Positions 1 through 5,507 of a DNA stretch of 7,455 bases are shown piece after piece. A program made the position numbers and the translations under genes. Origin of the DNA: Cyanobacteria bacterium UBA8156 (GTDB taxonomy: Bacteria; Cyanobacteriota; Cyanobacteriia; Pseudanabaenales; Pseudanabaenaceae); the NCBI GenBank assembly GCA_003456125.1, contig DMPD01000225.1, positions 1-7,455 of the forward strand, written 5' to 3'. Position 1 is the first letter of the stretch. The number at the start of each line of letters is the position of its first letter. A model generated the notes under the pieces. It worked only from the letters and a program-made list of their open reading frames with translations, did no database searches and was not told the origin of the DNA.

Positions 1-498
1 GCGGATGCGTTCGCGGCCACCGGCGTAGGCTTTTTCGAGGGGCAACTCCAAGGGGGCTTCGGAGTCGCGGCGGCGGCTGGGGGGGCGGGGGGGGGCTTGA
101 TAGGTTTGGCCGTTGCTGCTGCGGGGATCGGTGCGGAAGCGGCCCAACAACTGATCGATAAACTCTTGAAAGTCGTTGTATTTGCTGAAATCCACTTCCC
201 CGCTGCCCATATCAAAATCGGGCATGCCGGTATCGGCCCGGGGGGCGCTGCGGCCGCCTTGAAATCCCCCCTGTTGCCAGTAATTGCCGAAGCGATCGTA
301 CTGCTGCCGCTTCACCGGATCGGAGAGCACTTCGTAGGCTTCCCCGATCGCCTTAAATTTTTCTTCCGCCGATTTGTCCCCTGGGTTCAAGTCCGGGTGA
401 TACTTCCGGGCCTGTTTGCGGTAGGACTTCTTGATCTCTTCGGTGGAAGCCCCCTTGGCAACCTCGAGTATTTCGTAATAGTTCCGAAAGTTTTGCAT
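1..498 (-). CDS. dnaJ: J-domain co-chaperone, CbpA/DnaJ type without zinc finger (3' end outside window)
   Basis: This is a co-chaperone that would deliver unfolded clients to DnaK and stimulate its ATPase through the J domain. The frame is open from ATG at 498 to the window edge (166 codons), so the C-terminus is missing. Residues 5-72 form a J domain ([21 protein letters not shown], then the HPD triad at 34-36, then the [14 protein letters not shown] helix and QYDRFG). A Gly/Phe-poor linker with acidic and Pro/Arg-rich parts follows (about 73-146). The sequence then goes straight into [15 protein letters not shown], which resembles the start of the C-terminal substrate-binding domain. No CxxCxGxG zinc repeats appear before that point, so this is a type II/CbpA-like protein rather than canonical DnaJ. 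No good Shine-Dalgarno precedes the ATG. It lies 85 bp downstream of tsaD on the same strand and could be co-transcribed. The paralogue identity among cyanobacterial DnaJs cannot be fixed. Confidence 0.93.
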   Translation of the reverse strand, partial: MQNFRNYYEILEVAKGASTEEIKKSYRKQARKYHPDLNPGDKSAEEKFKAIGEAYEVLSDPVKRQQYDRFGNYWQQGGFQGGRSAPRADTGMPDFDMGSGEVDFSKYNDFQEFIDQLLGRFRTDPRSSNGQTYQAPPRPPSRRRDSEAPLELPLEKAYAGGRERIR

Positions 499-522
499 GG
501 TGATGGGGGATGAAAGGCCAGG

Positions 523-544
523 CCCGATTATGGTACCCATCGGG
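523..544. repeat. Inverted repeat CCCGAT-N10-ATCGGG between tsaD and the J-domain gene
   Basis: A perfect 6-bp inverted repeat (523-528 and 539-544) has a 10-nt loop that itself contains the palindrome GGTACC (532-537). It lies 25 bp upstream of the J-domain gene ATG and 40 bp downstream of the tsaD stop. On the minus strand it overlaps a possible -10 box (CATAAT, 532 to 527), for which no convincing -35 is visible. It could be an operator, a weak hairpin ending tsaD transcripts, or chance. No U-run follows it, and it does not match CIRCE. Confidence 0.3.
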
Positions 545-583
545 GGGGCGATCGTCTATTGCGGAAAGCCGTAATGCCGGGGC

Positions 584-1606
584 TTAACGGTACAGTTGGT
601 CGCTCTCGGTCAAGTTCAAGCGGGAGCGGGGCGCTAAGGACAGGGGGGAAACGTGCCCCCGTTGCAACCGCAGGCCGCCGGCGCAACCGATCATCGCCGC
701 GTTGTCGGTACACAGGGATAACGGAGGAAACACCACCCGCCAACCGCGGTCTGCGGCTTGGGCTTGCAGGCGCGATCGCAGGTGGGTATTGGCGGCTACG
801 CCTCCCACGGCGGCGATGGTGGTAGCGCTCACCTGTTCGGCACAGCGGAGGGTGCGCTGCACCAGGGCTTCGGCGACGGTGTGTTGAAAACTGGCGGCAA
901 TATCCGCCACCGGCAGGGCTTCCGGGGGAAATTTCTCACAGAGGCGACGCACCGCCGTTTTGAGGCCGCTAAAACTGAAGTCGAGGGGGGCCTCAGCGAT
1001 GCGCCCTGGGGGCAGAGGATAGGCTTTGGGGTTGCCCTCACGGGCCGCTCGTTCGATGGCGGGGCCCCCCGGATAGCCCAACCCCAACAGCCGGGCGACC
1101 TTATCAAAGGCTTCGCCGGCGGCATCGTCCCGGGTTTGGCCCAAAATTTGGTAGGTGCCAAAGGCGGGTACCCACACCAAGCTGCTGTGGCCCCCCGACA
1201 CCAACAAACAGAGGAAGGGGGGGATGAGGTCAGGGTCGGCCAACAGCACCGAGCACAGGTGCCCTTCCAAGTGGTGCACGCCAATCAGGGGTTTGTTGTG
1301 CATCAACGCCAGGGTTTTGGCGGCGGATACCCCCACCAGCAAAGAACCGATCAGGCCGGGAGCGGCGGTGACGGCGATGCCATCGATCGCGGCCCAGGGG
1401 ATTTGGGCTTGGGCTTGGGTTTCGGCCAACACCCGATTCACCGCGGTGACGTGCTCCCGGGCGGCCAGTTCGGGGACGACTCCCCCCCACGGGCCATGCA
1501 GGCCAATTTGAGAGGCGATCGCCTGTCCCAAGATCTGGCGATCGCGCACCACGGCGGCGGCGGTCTCATCGCAACTGGATTCCAGGGCCAAAACGGTCAA
1601 TGCCAT
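584..1606 (-). CDS. tsaD: tRNA N6-adenosine threonylcarbamoyltransferase TsaD
   Basis: TsaD (Kae1/YgjD/Gcp family) transfers the threonylcarbamoyl group from TC-AMP to A37 of ANN-decoding tRNAs, acting in the cytosol with TsaB and TsaE. The 340-residue product matches the usual bacterial length. It begins [15 protein letters not shown] (6-20), the typical ASKHA nucleotide-binding start. It carries the metal ligands H111 and H115 in GVHHLEGHL and D301 in CTDNAAMIG. Further family blocks are LVSGGHSSL (135-143), [19 protein letters not shown] (164-182), FSFSGLKTA (210-218) and [12 protein letters not shown] (266-277). The frame is open 74 codons further upstream, but ATG 1606 gives exactly the family N-terminus, and the upstream part is a shadow of the asparaginase gene. 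The start overlaps the asparaginase stop by 10 nt, suggesting translational coupling and one operon. Confidence 0.97.
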   Translation of the reverse strand: MALTVLALESSCDETAAAVVRDRQILGQAIASQIGLHGPWGGVVPELAAREHVTAVNRVLAETQAQAQIPWAAIDGIAVTAAPGLIGSLLVGVSAAKTLALMHNKPLIGVHHLEGHLCSVLLADPDLIPPFLCLLVSGGHSSLVWVPAFGTYQILGQTRDDAAGEAFDKVARLLGLGYPGGPAIERAAREGNPKAYPLPPGRIAEAPLDFSFSGLKTAVRRLCEKFPPEALPVADIAASFQHTVAEALVQRTLRCAEQVSATTIAAVGGVAANTHLRSRLQAQAADRGWRVVFPPLSLCTDNAAMIGCAGGLRLQRGHVSPLSLAPRSRLNLTESDQLYR

Positions 1607-2562
1607 GCCAGTTCGCCGCCGACTTCCAAGCGGGAGTAGGGAGGCAACAGGGCAAATTGTTCCATCAGGGCTTCGGCGGCCGCCGGCGAGAGCCAGCCCA
1701 ACTGCGACAACACCCGCAACGTGGCGACCCGTTTGGCGCGATCGGCCCCATCGCTGACCTTGAGGGCCAATCCCAACCCTTCCCCTACCCGCCCGACACA
1801 CTGCACCCCTTCGGCGCCACCTTTGCACACCAATTCGCCACCGCTGAGGCGCATCACTTCCGTATCGAAGGCTCCTTCACCGGCGACCATGTCGGGATGG
1901 CGGGTCATGGCCCGCACCAACCGCTCGCTGTGGGTATCACCGGGGGTGGTCAAGCGACCGTAGAGGTGAGCCAGTTGTTGGAGGGCCAGGAGATAGGTGG
2001 GAAATCCGCAATCGTCTCGGGCCGTAATGAGTTCTGCCGGCGGCAACCCCAACCATTCCCCTAGCAATGCGGCGATCGCCCGTTGGGCAGGATGGCTCGG
2101 CGATACATAGGCACCCATTTCCCAGTGCTGGTGCCGACACAGGGCCAAAGCCCCAGCGTGCTTCCCGGAGCAATTGTGTTGCAGGGGGCTGGTACCACCA
2201 ACGGGACAGGGACACACCAAACGACTGGGGTCGACATCGCAACACCAGAGAATCCGAAACACTTGCCGGGCTTGCGCCAGGGTACCCCGATGCGAACCGC
2301 ACATCACGGCCCAATCGGCTTCCTGGAACCGAAACCGCTCGCCGGCCCCCGACCACGAAACCGGCAAACATTGCAGGGGCTTGAGGCTAGATCGGGCAAA
2401 AATGGGCAGGTCGATCGCGCCGGCCGCTGCCCGTACCCGTCCCCGATGGTCTACCAAAACCGCCTGGGCTCGATGCTCGGACTCCACAATCCCTTCCCGC
2501 AGCACCCGCACCGTAAAACCGGGGGGAGCAGGTCGCTTTGCCAAGGATTTGCCGGGGTTCAT
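1597..2562 (-). CDS. L-asparaginase II family (PF06089, Rhizobium ReAV-like zinc type)
   Basis: This enzyme is predicted to hydrolyse L-asparagine to aspartate and ammonia. The 321-aa protein has the residue set I recall from structural work on Rhizobium etli ReAV. S58 and K61 lie in RSSLKP (ReAV S48/K51). S90 lies in CGSHRG (ReAV S80, with the same 32-residue spacing). C131 and K134 lie in HNCSGKHAG (ReAV C135/K138), C185 in [12 protein letters not shown] (ReAV C189, same 54-residue spacing), and K247 in [10 protein letters not shown]. It is unrelated to the AnsA/AnsB and Ntn-hydrolase asparaginases. ATG 2562 opens the frame at about the right length, although only weak Shine-Dalgarno sequence precedes it and later GTG codons exist. 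It diverges from the Roadblock-like gene across 77 bp and is followed by tsaD with a 10-nt overlap. Substrate preference is inferred from the family. Confidence 0.88.
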   Translation of the reverse strand: MNPGKSLAKRPAPPGFTVRVLREGIVESEHRAQAVLVDHRGRVRAAAGAIDLPIFARSSLKPLQCLPVSWSGAGERFRFQEADWAVMCGSHRGTLAQARQVFRILWCCDVDPSRLVCPCPVGGTSPLQHNCSGKHAGALALCRHQHWEMGAYVSPSHPAQRAIAALLGEWLGLPPAELITARDDCGFPTYLLALQQLAHLYGRLTTPGDTHSERLVRAMTRHPDMVAGEGAFDTEVMRLSGGELVCKGGAEGVQCVGRVGEGLGLALKVSDGADRAKRVATLRVLSQLGWLSPAAAEALMEQFALLPPYSRLEVGGELAWH

Positions 2563-2639
2563 GGGAAAGGGGAGTGGGGTTTGACCTTGACCAAGCGCTT
2601 CGACGGACTTGGGTCTATTATTGTATCAGGGTTTTGGTG
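2563..2639. promoter_or_regulatory. Divergent intergenic region between asparaginase and Roadblock-like genes
   Basis: These 77 bp must hold the start signals of two divergent genes. On the minus strand TACAAT (2625 to 2620) is a good -10 candidate for the asparaginase-tsaD unit, but no TTGACA-like -35 sits at the expected distance. On the plus strand there is a direct repeat TTGACC-TTGACC (2581-2592), then the palindrome AAGCGCTT (2593-2600). GACCAAG (2589-2595) faces CTTGGGTC (2608-2615) as an imperfect dyad. AGGG at 2628-2631 lies 8 nt before the Roadblock-like ATG and can serve as its ribosome binding site. The repeats could be a regulator site, but no known operator is recognised. Confidence 0.35.
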
Positions 2640-2996
2640 ATGGCATCGGAAGTGGATTACGAAGCGATCCTGCTGGGGGCGGCAGCCTTTGATTTGAGTG
2701 GTCTGCCAAAGGAGTATTTGACAACAACCCGCAGTGTCCAAAGCATTACCTGGGTGCAATCGGTGTTTCAGTCCCTGGGGATGCGATCGCTGTTGGGGTC
2801 TTCGTTGCGACTGGAGCCGTTTCAGTATTGTGTGTTGCACGGCCGCTCCTGCTCGGCGCTAGTGCTGCGCCAAGCCCAAGGCTATGTGTCTTTTTTGTTG
2901 CCCCGGTCGCAATTGGTGGATCCTTCGTTGTTGCAGTGGGCCCGCACGGTACGGTTTGGTGACCTCAAACGCAACCCGGCGTTCCAAACCATCTAA
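2640..2996 (+). CDS. Small Roadblock/LC7-like cyanobacterial protein
   Basis: This is a 118-aa soluble protein without signal peptide or membrane segment. Visible blocks are AAAFDLSGLPKEYL (13-26), ITWVQSVFQSLGMRSLLGSSL (36-56), an FQYCVLHG strand (61-68) and ALVLRQAQGYVSFLLPRS (73-90). The alternation of helix, 'D-x-x-G-x-P' strand turn, helix and paired strands is like the Roadblock/LC7 fold, whose members often partner small GTPases. I assign this from pattern memory, so it is tentative. ATG 2640 is chosen because AGGG sits 8 nt upstream and the longer open frame would overlap the divergent asparaginase start. Its TAA overlaps the stop of the convergent CARF-HEPN gene by 4 nt. A regulatory or scaffold role is possible, but no function can be stated. 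Confidence 0.72.
   Translation: MASEVDYEAILLGAAAFDLSGLPKEYLTTTRSVQSITWVQSVFQSLGMRSLLGSSLRLEPFQYCVLHGRSCSALVLRQAQGYVSFLLPRSQLVDPSLLQWARTVRFGDLKRNPAFQTI
2953..2990. terminator. Hairpin at convergent gene ends, possible bidirectional terminator without U-tract
   Basis: GGTTTGG (2953-2959) pairs perfectly with CCAAACC (2984-2990). Stacked inside it, AACGC (2968-2972) pairs with GCGTT (2979-2983) around a 6-nt loop, leaving an 8-nt bulge on one side. The structure lies inside the last codons of the Roadblock-like gene and just beyond the stop of the CARF-HEPN gene, so it would form in both transcripts. No U-run follows on either strand, so it is not a canonical intrinsic terminator. It may block 3' exonucleases or be coincidental. 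Confidence 0.35.
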
Positions 2997-4201
2997 GCCC
3001 AAGACAAGTGCCGCTCGATTTCCCGGTGGAGGACCTCGTAGGGATTGGGGCCCGACTGCTCGCCCAGCAATACCCGCAAATCGGCGAAAATTGCCGCAGC
3101 TGCCTGGGGGGTCATGTCCGCTTTGCCTTGCAGTTTGTGGGCTAAGTCGTTGCGGCTGTCCAACAATCGGTGTGAACACAACCGGTGGGCGGCCTGGGCG
3201 ATCGCCGTGGCCGGAGGCTCGTAAAACTCTACAAGAGCGCGATAATGATAGCGGTTGAGCCACCCTTCGCACCGTACACACTGGTTTTGCAGGTAATTAT
3301 AGAGGGCTTCTTGGCTTTGCAGTTGCTGCCAAATCTCTTCAGAGGTTTTCGTTTTGTACAGTTTGAGTCCGGTTTTTTCCTCCGCGTACGCACACCATAC
3401 GGTTTCCAAGAGGGCAGACAACAACACCAGAAAGTTGCCGATCTGACCGGTTTTGTAGTGAATTTCGGCGACAAAATATCCCTCCCAGGCGATCGCTTTG
3501 ACCTCTTTGCGACAGAGGGCGTTGGTCTCTTGTTGGAACCGGGGCGGCACCTCAGTCAGGGCGCTCAGGGCCCGTTGCGCTTCGACAAAATCCAGAGCCA
3601 GACGGGCTCGACCGTACCGCAGCCAGCCTTCTACCGTCGGATGCTGAAACACCGATGTGGGCAAAAATTGCAATGCACCGCTGTAGTTGTAATCGCGGAT
3701 TTGGCGTAGCAATACTTGGCGTTCAAATTCTGCCCGCAGGGAATTCAAGTTGGTGGGAAAGACCCGCTCTTGATCGGGATTCATTTCTTTGGGGTTGCGC
3801 ACTTGCCAAACTTGACCGTTGGGCACGTAGCCCGCGGCCTGCAAAATCGGCCAGGCGGATTTCATGGTGGGGGTGCCCGAAGAACCGTTCAACAGAATTT
3901 CCGCATCCCGGGGCAGCGCGGTCAGGGCCGCCCGGGCCACGGCGATCGCCCCATTGAGGTCAATGGGGTCGTGGGTGAAGGAGTCGGGGACGGGCCACAG
4001 GTGGACGTTCCCACCAAGGTTTTCCGCCGTGAGCCAATCCCGCGTATCGGTGGCTTTGTCCGCGAAATCGGCCGTGTAGAGCAAAATCACTTCCGCCAAC
4101 GGGGCCAACTGCGCTGCCAACGTGGCGATCGGGCCCGCTTCTTGGGTTTTGTCGGAGTAGGGGTCTTGGCTGCCCACAAAGGAAAGCAGATACCGGGCCA
4201 T
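2993..4201 (-). CDS. CARF-HEPN protein, probable cyclic-oligoadenylate-regulated ribonuclease (Csm6/Csx1-like)
   Basis: This is a 402-aa, two-domain protein. The N-terminal part (about 1-150) looks like a CARF Rossmann fold. The first strand and loop read LLSFVGSQDPYSD (5-17), followed by AGPIATLAAQL (22-32) and the strand EVILLYT (37-43). The ligand-site strand-turn-helix is ILLNGSSGTPTMKSAWPIL (102-120), like the (N)xSGGTxxM loop of CARF proteins. The C-terminal half is helical and ends in a HEPN motif, RNDLAH (R350 and H355, R-x4-H), the RNase active site of Csm6/Csx1. In that family, cyclic oligoadenylate from type III CRISPR Cas10 binds CARF and activates RNA cleavage. No cas10, other cas gene or array is in this window. 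GAAGG (4213 to 4209) sits 7 nt before the ATG, supporting this start. Three HIP1 sites inside suggest long residence. The exact subfamily (possibly TIGR02710/PF09670) is uncertain, as is any CRISPR link. Confidence 0.8.
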   Translation of the reverse strand: MARYLLSFVGSQDPYSDKTQEAGPIATLAAQLAPLAEVILLYTADFADKATDTRDWLTAENLGGNVHLWPVPDSFTHDPIDLNGAIAVARAALTALPRDAEILLNGSSGTPTMKSAWPILQAAGYVPNGQVWQVRNPKEMNPDQERVFPTNLNSLRAEFERQVLLRQIRDYNYSGALQFLPTSVFQHPTVEGWLRYGRARLALDFVEAQRALSALTEVPPRFQQETNALCRKEVKAIAWEGYFVAEIHYKTGQIGNFLVLLSALLETVWCAYAEEKTGLKLYKTKTSEEIWQQLQSQEALYNYLQNQCVRCEGWLNRYHYRALVEFYEPPATAIAQAAHRLCSHRLLDSRNDLAHKLQGKADMTPQAAAAIFADLRVLLGEQSGPNPYEVLHREIERHLSWA

Positions 4202-4258
4202 AGTGCGACCTTCACAACTCTGCTCAGCCTAACCCCCACTGGAATGCAACGGTTCAAG

Positions 4259-4287
4259 TTAGGGTGCGCCAAGGTGGGGGCTATACT
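4259..4287 (+). promoter_or_regulatory. Candidate promoter of the small ORF pair
   Basis: TATACT at 4282-4287 is a good -10 hexamer. Seventeen bases upstream lies TTAGGG (4259-4264), a poor -35. Transcription would start near 4294, giving a short leader of about 15 nt. This location also argues against the upstream GTG 4264 as start codon of the following gene. Confidence 0.35.
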
Positions 4288-4297
4288 TGGGTTCACC

Positions 4298-4302
4298 AGA
4301 GG
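4298..4302 (+). promoter_or_regulatory. Ribosome binding site AGAGG deciding the start of the 65-aa ORF
   Basis: AGAGG lies 6 nt before ATG 4309. The frame is also open from GTG 4264, but that codon lies upstream of the -10 candidate and lacks a comparable site, so ATG 4309 is preferred. Confidence 0.5.
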
Positions 4303-4308
4303 TGTACC

Positions 4309-4506
4309 ATGCCATTTCCTCATCTGCGTAAGCACGCGCCACCACTAGGGTCTGCCATCCTGACCGTTGACCTGCCGCAATACGGTCTGCGGCGGGGACA
4401 GGTGGGTGTGGTGAGAGCCGTCGGCGCGGCTGGACGAACCGTTACCGTGCAGTTCCGCAAGGGCCGGCAGCGCATTTGGGTGCGGTTGCGTTCTGAACAA
4501 GTCTAG
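4309..4506 (+). CDS. 65-aa small basic protein, DUF4926-like
   Basis: The core, ILTVDLPQYGLRRGQVGVV (17-35), followed by a VTVQFRKGRQRIWVRL strand pair (45-60), resembles DUF4926. Those are short beta-rich proteins of the form 'DLPxxGLxxGxxGxV' that I recall as frequent in cyanobacteria, often beside small partner genes in toxin-antitoxin-like pairs. It is Arg-rich in its second half, has no membrane segment or signal peptide, and could form a small SH3/KOW-like barrel. The start is ATG 4309, preceded by AGAGG. The stop TAG (4504-4506) is immediately followed by the ATG of the next ORF. Function is unknown, and the family assignment rests on motif resemblance only. Confidence 0.68.
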   Translation: MPFPHLRKHAPPLGSAILTVDLPQYGLRRGQVGVVRAVGAAGRTVTVQFRKGRQRIWVRLRSEQV

Positions 4507-4701
4507 ATGAAAAGGAAGCGGCCAATACCGCTGGCCAACTCTCCGCAAGCTCCGGCTCCAGGTGGCTGGCAAGGTGTTGGCGATGCGGAAACCGCCGTTG
4601 CTCCCCGATCGCTGTTGGAGGTGATGGCAGACCTTGGTCGCAAAGCCCAGAGCCGCGGGTTGACCCCTGAGATTTTGGCTTCCCTCCTGGCCGAAGTTTA
4701 A
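4507..4701 (+). CDS. 64-aa hypothetical protein, possible partner of the DUF4926-like gene
   Basis: The N-terminal half is Pro/Ala/Gly-rich and probably disordered, starting with the basic MKRKRP. The C-terminal third, LLEVMADLGRKAQSRGLTPEILASLLAEV broken across 36-64, is predicted to be helical. The phrase 'RGLTPEILxxLL' is one I associate, from memory, with C-termini of small cyanobacterial antitoxin-like proteins. The start codon abuts the preceding stop (TAG then ATG), and no separate Shine-Dalgarno is visible, so translation probably depends on coupling to the 65-aa ORF. It contains no HIP1 site. It could be the antitoxin or toxin of a pair, a degraded gene, or a spurious frame. The conserved-looking tail argues for a real protein. 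Confidence 0.55.
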   Translation: MKRKRPIPLANSPQAPAPGGWQGVGDAETAVAPRSLLEVMADLGRKAQSRGLTPEILASLLAEV

Positions 4702-4716
4702 CGGGCTTTAACGGGC
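4697..4716 (+). repeat. Tandem 10-bp direct repeat TTTAACGGGC x2
   Basis: Two exact adjoining copies occupy 4697-4706 and 4707-4716. The first contains the TAA stop of the 64-aa ORF. The 10-bp period is close to one helical turn, so the copies would present the same DNA face upstream of rnc. It may be a binding site or a slippage duplication. Confidence 0.6.
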
Positions 4717-4771
4717 ATTGTGTGGTCGATACCGGCAAGATGGCTATGCTACAGGCTACCGAGTTGGAAGC

Positions 4772-5482
4772 ATGATGATTTCCCCGCTGCGCCGTGGGCC
4801 GTTGCAACGATTTTTGGGGCGGTTGGGATACCCCCCCGATGGCTGCGATTTGGCTTTGCTCGATCGCGCCTTGACCCATCCTTCGGTGCAGGATCGCCCC
4901 CACAACGATCGCCTGGAGTTTGTGGGGGACAGTGTGTTGGGGTTGATCGCGGTGTTGTTTTTGCAGGAACGATACCCCCAATTATCGGTGGGGGAATGGG
5001 CCGCCCTCAAGTCTAAGCTGGTGTCGGCCGAGCATTTGGCCCGCATCGGCGATCGCCTGGGGCTGGATGAATTTTTGATCTTGGGCCCCACCGCCAAAAA
5101 CGATCCGAAGACAGCGCGATCGCGTCTGGCCGACTCTTTGGAAGCGGTGTTGGGGGCCCTGTACCTCCACAGCCAAGATTTGTCGCGGATTCGGGCCTGG
5201 CTGGATGATTTTCTGGTAACCGAAGTGGAGGCGCTGCAGGCCCTGCCGGCCCTGGGCAACTACAAGGTGGCGTTGCAGGAGTGGACCCAAAAACATTGGA
5301 AAATTTTGCCGGAGTACCGCGATCGGGCGATCGGGACGGTGCAGGCTCCCCGATTTGCTTCGACGGTGTGGGTGCGCGATCGCCTGTGGGGGGAAGGGGA
5401 AGGCCCCAATCTCAAATCGGCCCAACAGGAAGCCGCGAAGGTGACGTTGGCCTTGCTGACCCAAACCGATACGCTATGCTAA
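4772..5482 (+). CDS. rnc: Ribonuclease III
   Basis: RNase III is a dimeric Mg-dependent endonuclease that cleaves double-stranded RNA in rRNA precursors, mRNAs and antisense duplexes. The 236-aa product has the catalytic domain (about 1-150) followed by a double-stranded-RNA binding domain (about 163-231, from NYKVALQEWTQ to SAQQEAAKVTLALL). The signature NDRLEFVGDSVLGL (45-58) supplies E49 and D53, and ADSLEAVLGALY (120-131) supplies D121 and E124. The residue matching E. coli E38 is D46, a conservative change. The frame is open from TTG 4718, but tandem ATGs at 4772 and 4775 fit the family start. GGAAG (4766-4770) is better spaced for ATG 4775, so one residue is ambiguous. A TATGCT (4745-4750) could be the -10. 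It precedes the VKOR gene by 25 bp. Confidence 0.95.
   Translation: MMISPLRRGPLQRFLGRLGYPPDGCDLALLDRALTHPSVQDRPHNDRLEFVGDSVLGLIAVLFLQERYPQLSVGEWAALKSKLVSAEHLARIGDRLGLDEFLILGPTAKNDPKTARSRLADSLEAVLGALYLHSQDLSRIRAWLDDFLVTEVEALQALPALGNYKVALQEWTQKHWKILPEYRDRAIGTVQAPRFASTVWVRDRLWGEGEGPNLKSAQQEAAKVTLALLTQTDTLC
5453..5480 (+). promoter_or_regulatory. Candidate promoter of the VKOR gene inside the rnc 3' end
   Basis: TTGCTG (5453-5458) and TATGCT (5475-5480) are separated by 16 bp, with a predicted transcript start near 5487. AAGGA (5493-5497) follows, 10 nt before the VKOR ATG. The 9-mer GCTATGCTA around the -10 also occurs upstream of rnc (4743-4751 region). Confidence 0.35.
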
Positions 5483-5507
5483 AACCATTGGCAAGGACGC
5501 TCCATCC

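Larger units (their letters stand above)
4202..4308. promoter_or_regulatory. Divergent intergenic region with TA-n-CCCCCAC dyad
   Basis: This 107-bp region separates the CARF-HEPN gene (-) from the small ORF pair (+). It contains TAACCCCCAC (4230-4239) facing GTGGGGGCTA (4274-4283), an inverted repeat matching TAnCCCCCAC with arm starts 44 bp apart. The right arm overlaps the -10-like TATACT (4282-4287) of the plus-strand genes. A minus-strand TTGAAC could be a -35 for the CARF-HEPN gene, but its -10 is poor. The arrangement would suit a regulator acting on both genes. No known operator is recognised. Confidence 0.3.

Noticed and set aside
97..513. Plus-strand frame of 138 codons opposite the J-domain gene
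   Set aside because: It is antisense to a gene with a clear J domain and HPD motif, and no ribosome binding site or family resemblance is visible.
758..1639. Long plus-strand open frame (293 codons) opposite tsaD
   Set aside because: It lies wholly antisense to a clearly recognised TsaD. Its Gly/His/Gln-rich composition has no domain-like pattern, and it is explained by high GC.
1607..1828. 74-codon N-terminal extension of the tsaD frame
   Set aside because: TsaD homologues begin at the [15 protein letters not shown] position. The extension is Arg/Gly-rich shadow of the asparaginase gene.
2083..2640. Plus-strand frame of 185 codons opposite the asparaginase gene
   Set aside because: The asparaginase active-site residues and their spacing are clear on the minus strand, so this frame is a shadow.
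2993..4308. A CRISPR array next to the CARF-HEPN gene
   Set aside because: No regularly spaced direct repeats of 24-40 bp were found. The only repeats in the window are the HIP1 octamers and short dyads.
4442..4981. Minus-strand frame of 179 codons across the small ORF pair and rnc start
   Set aside because: It is opposite the RNase III signature region, is low-complexity, and has no recognisable domain.
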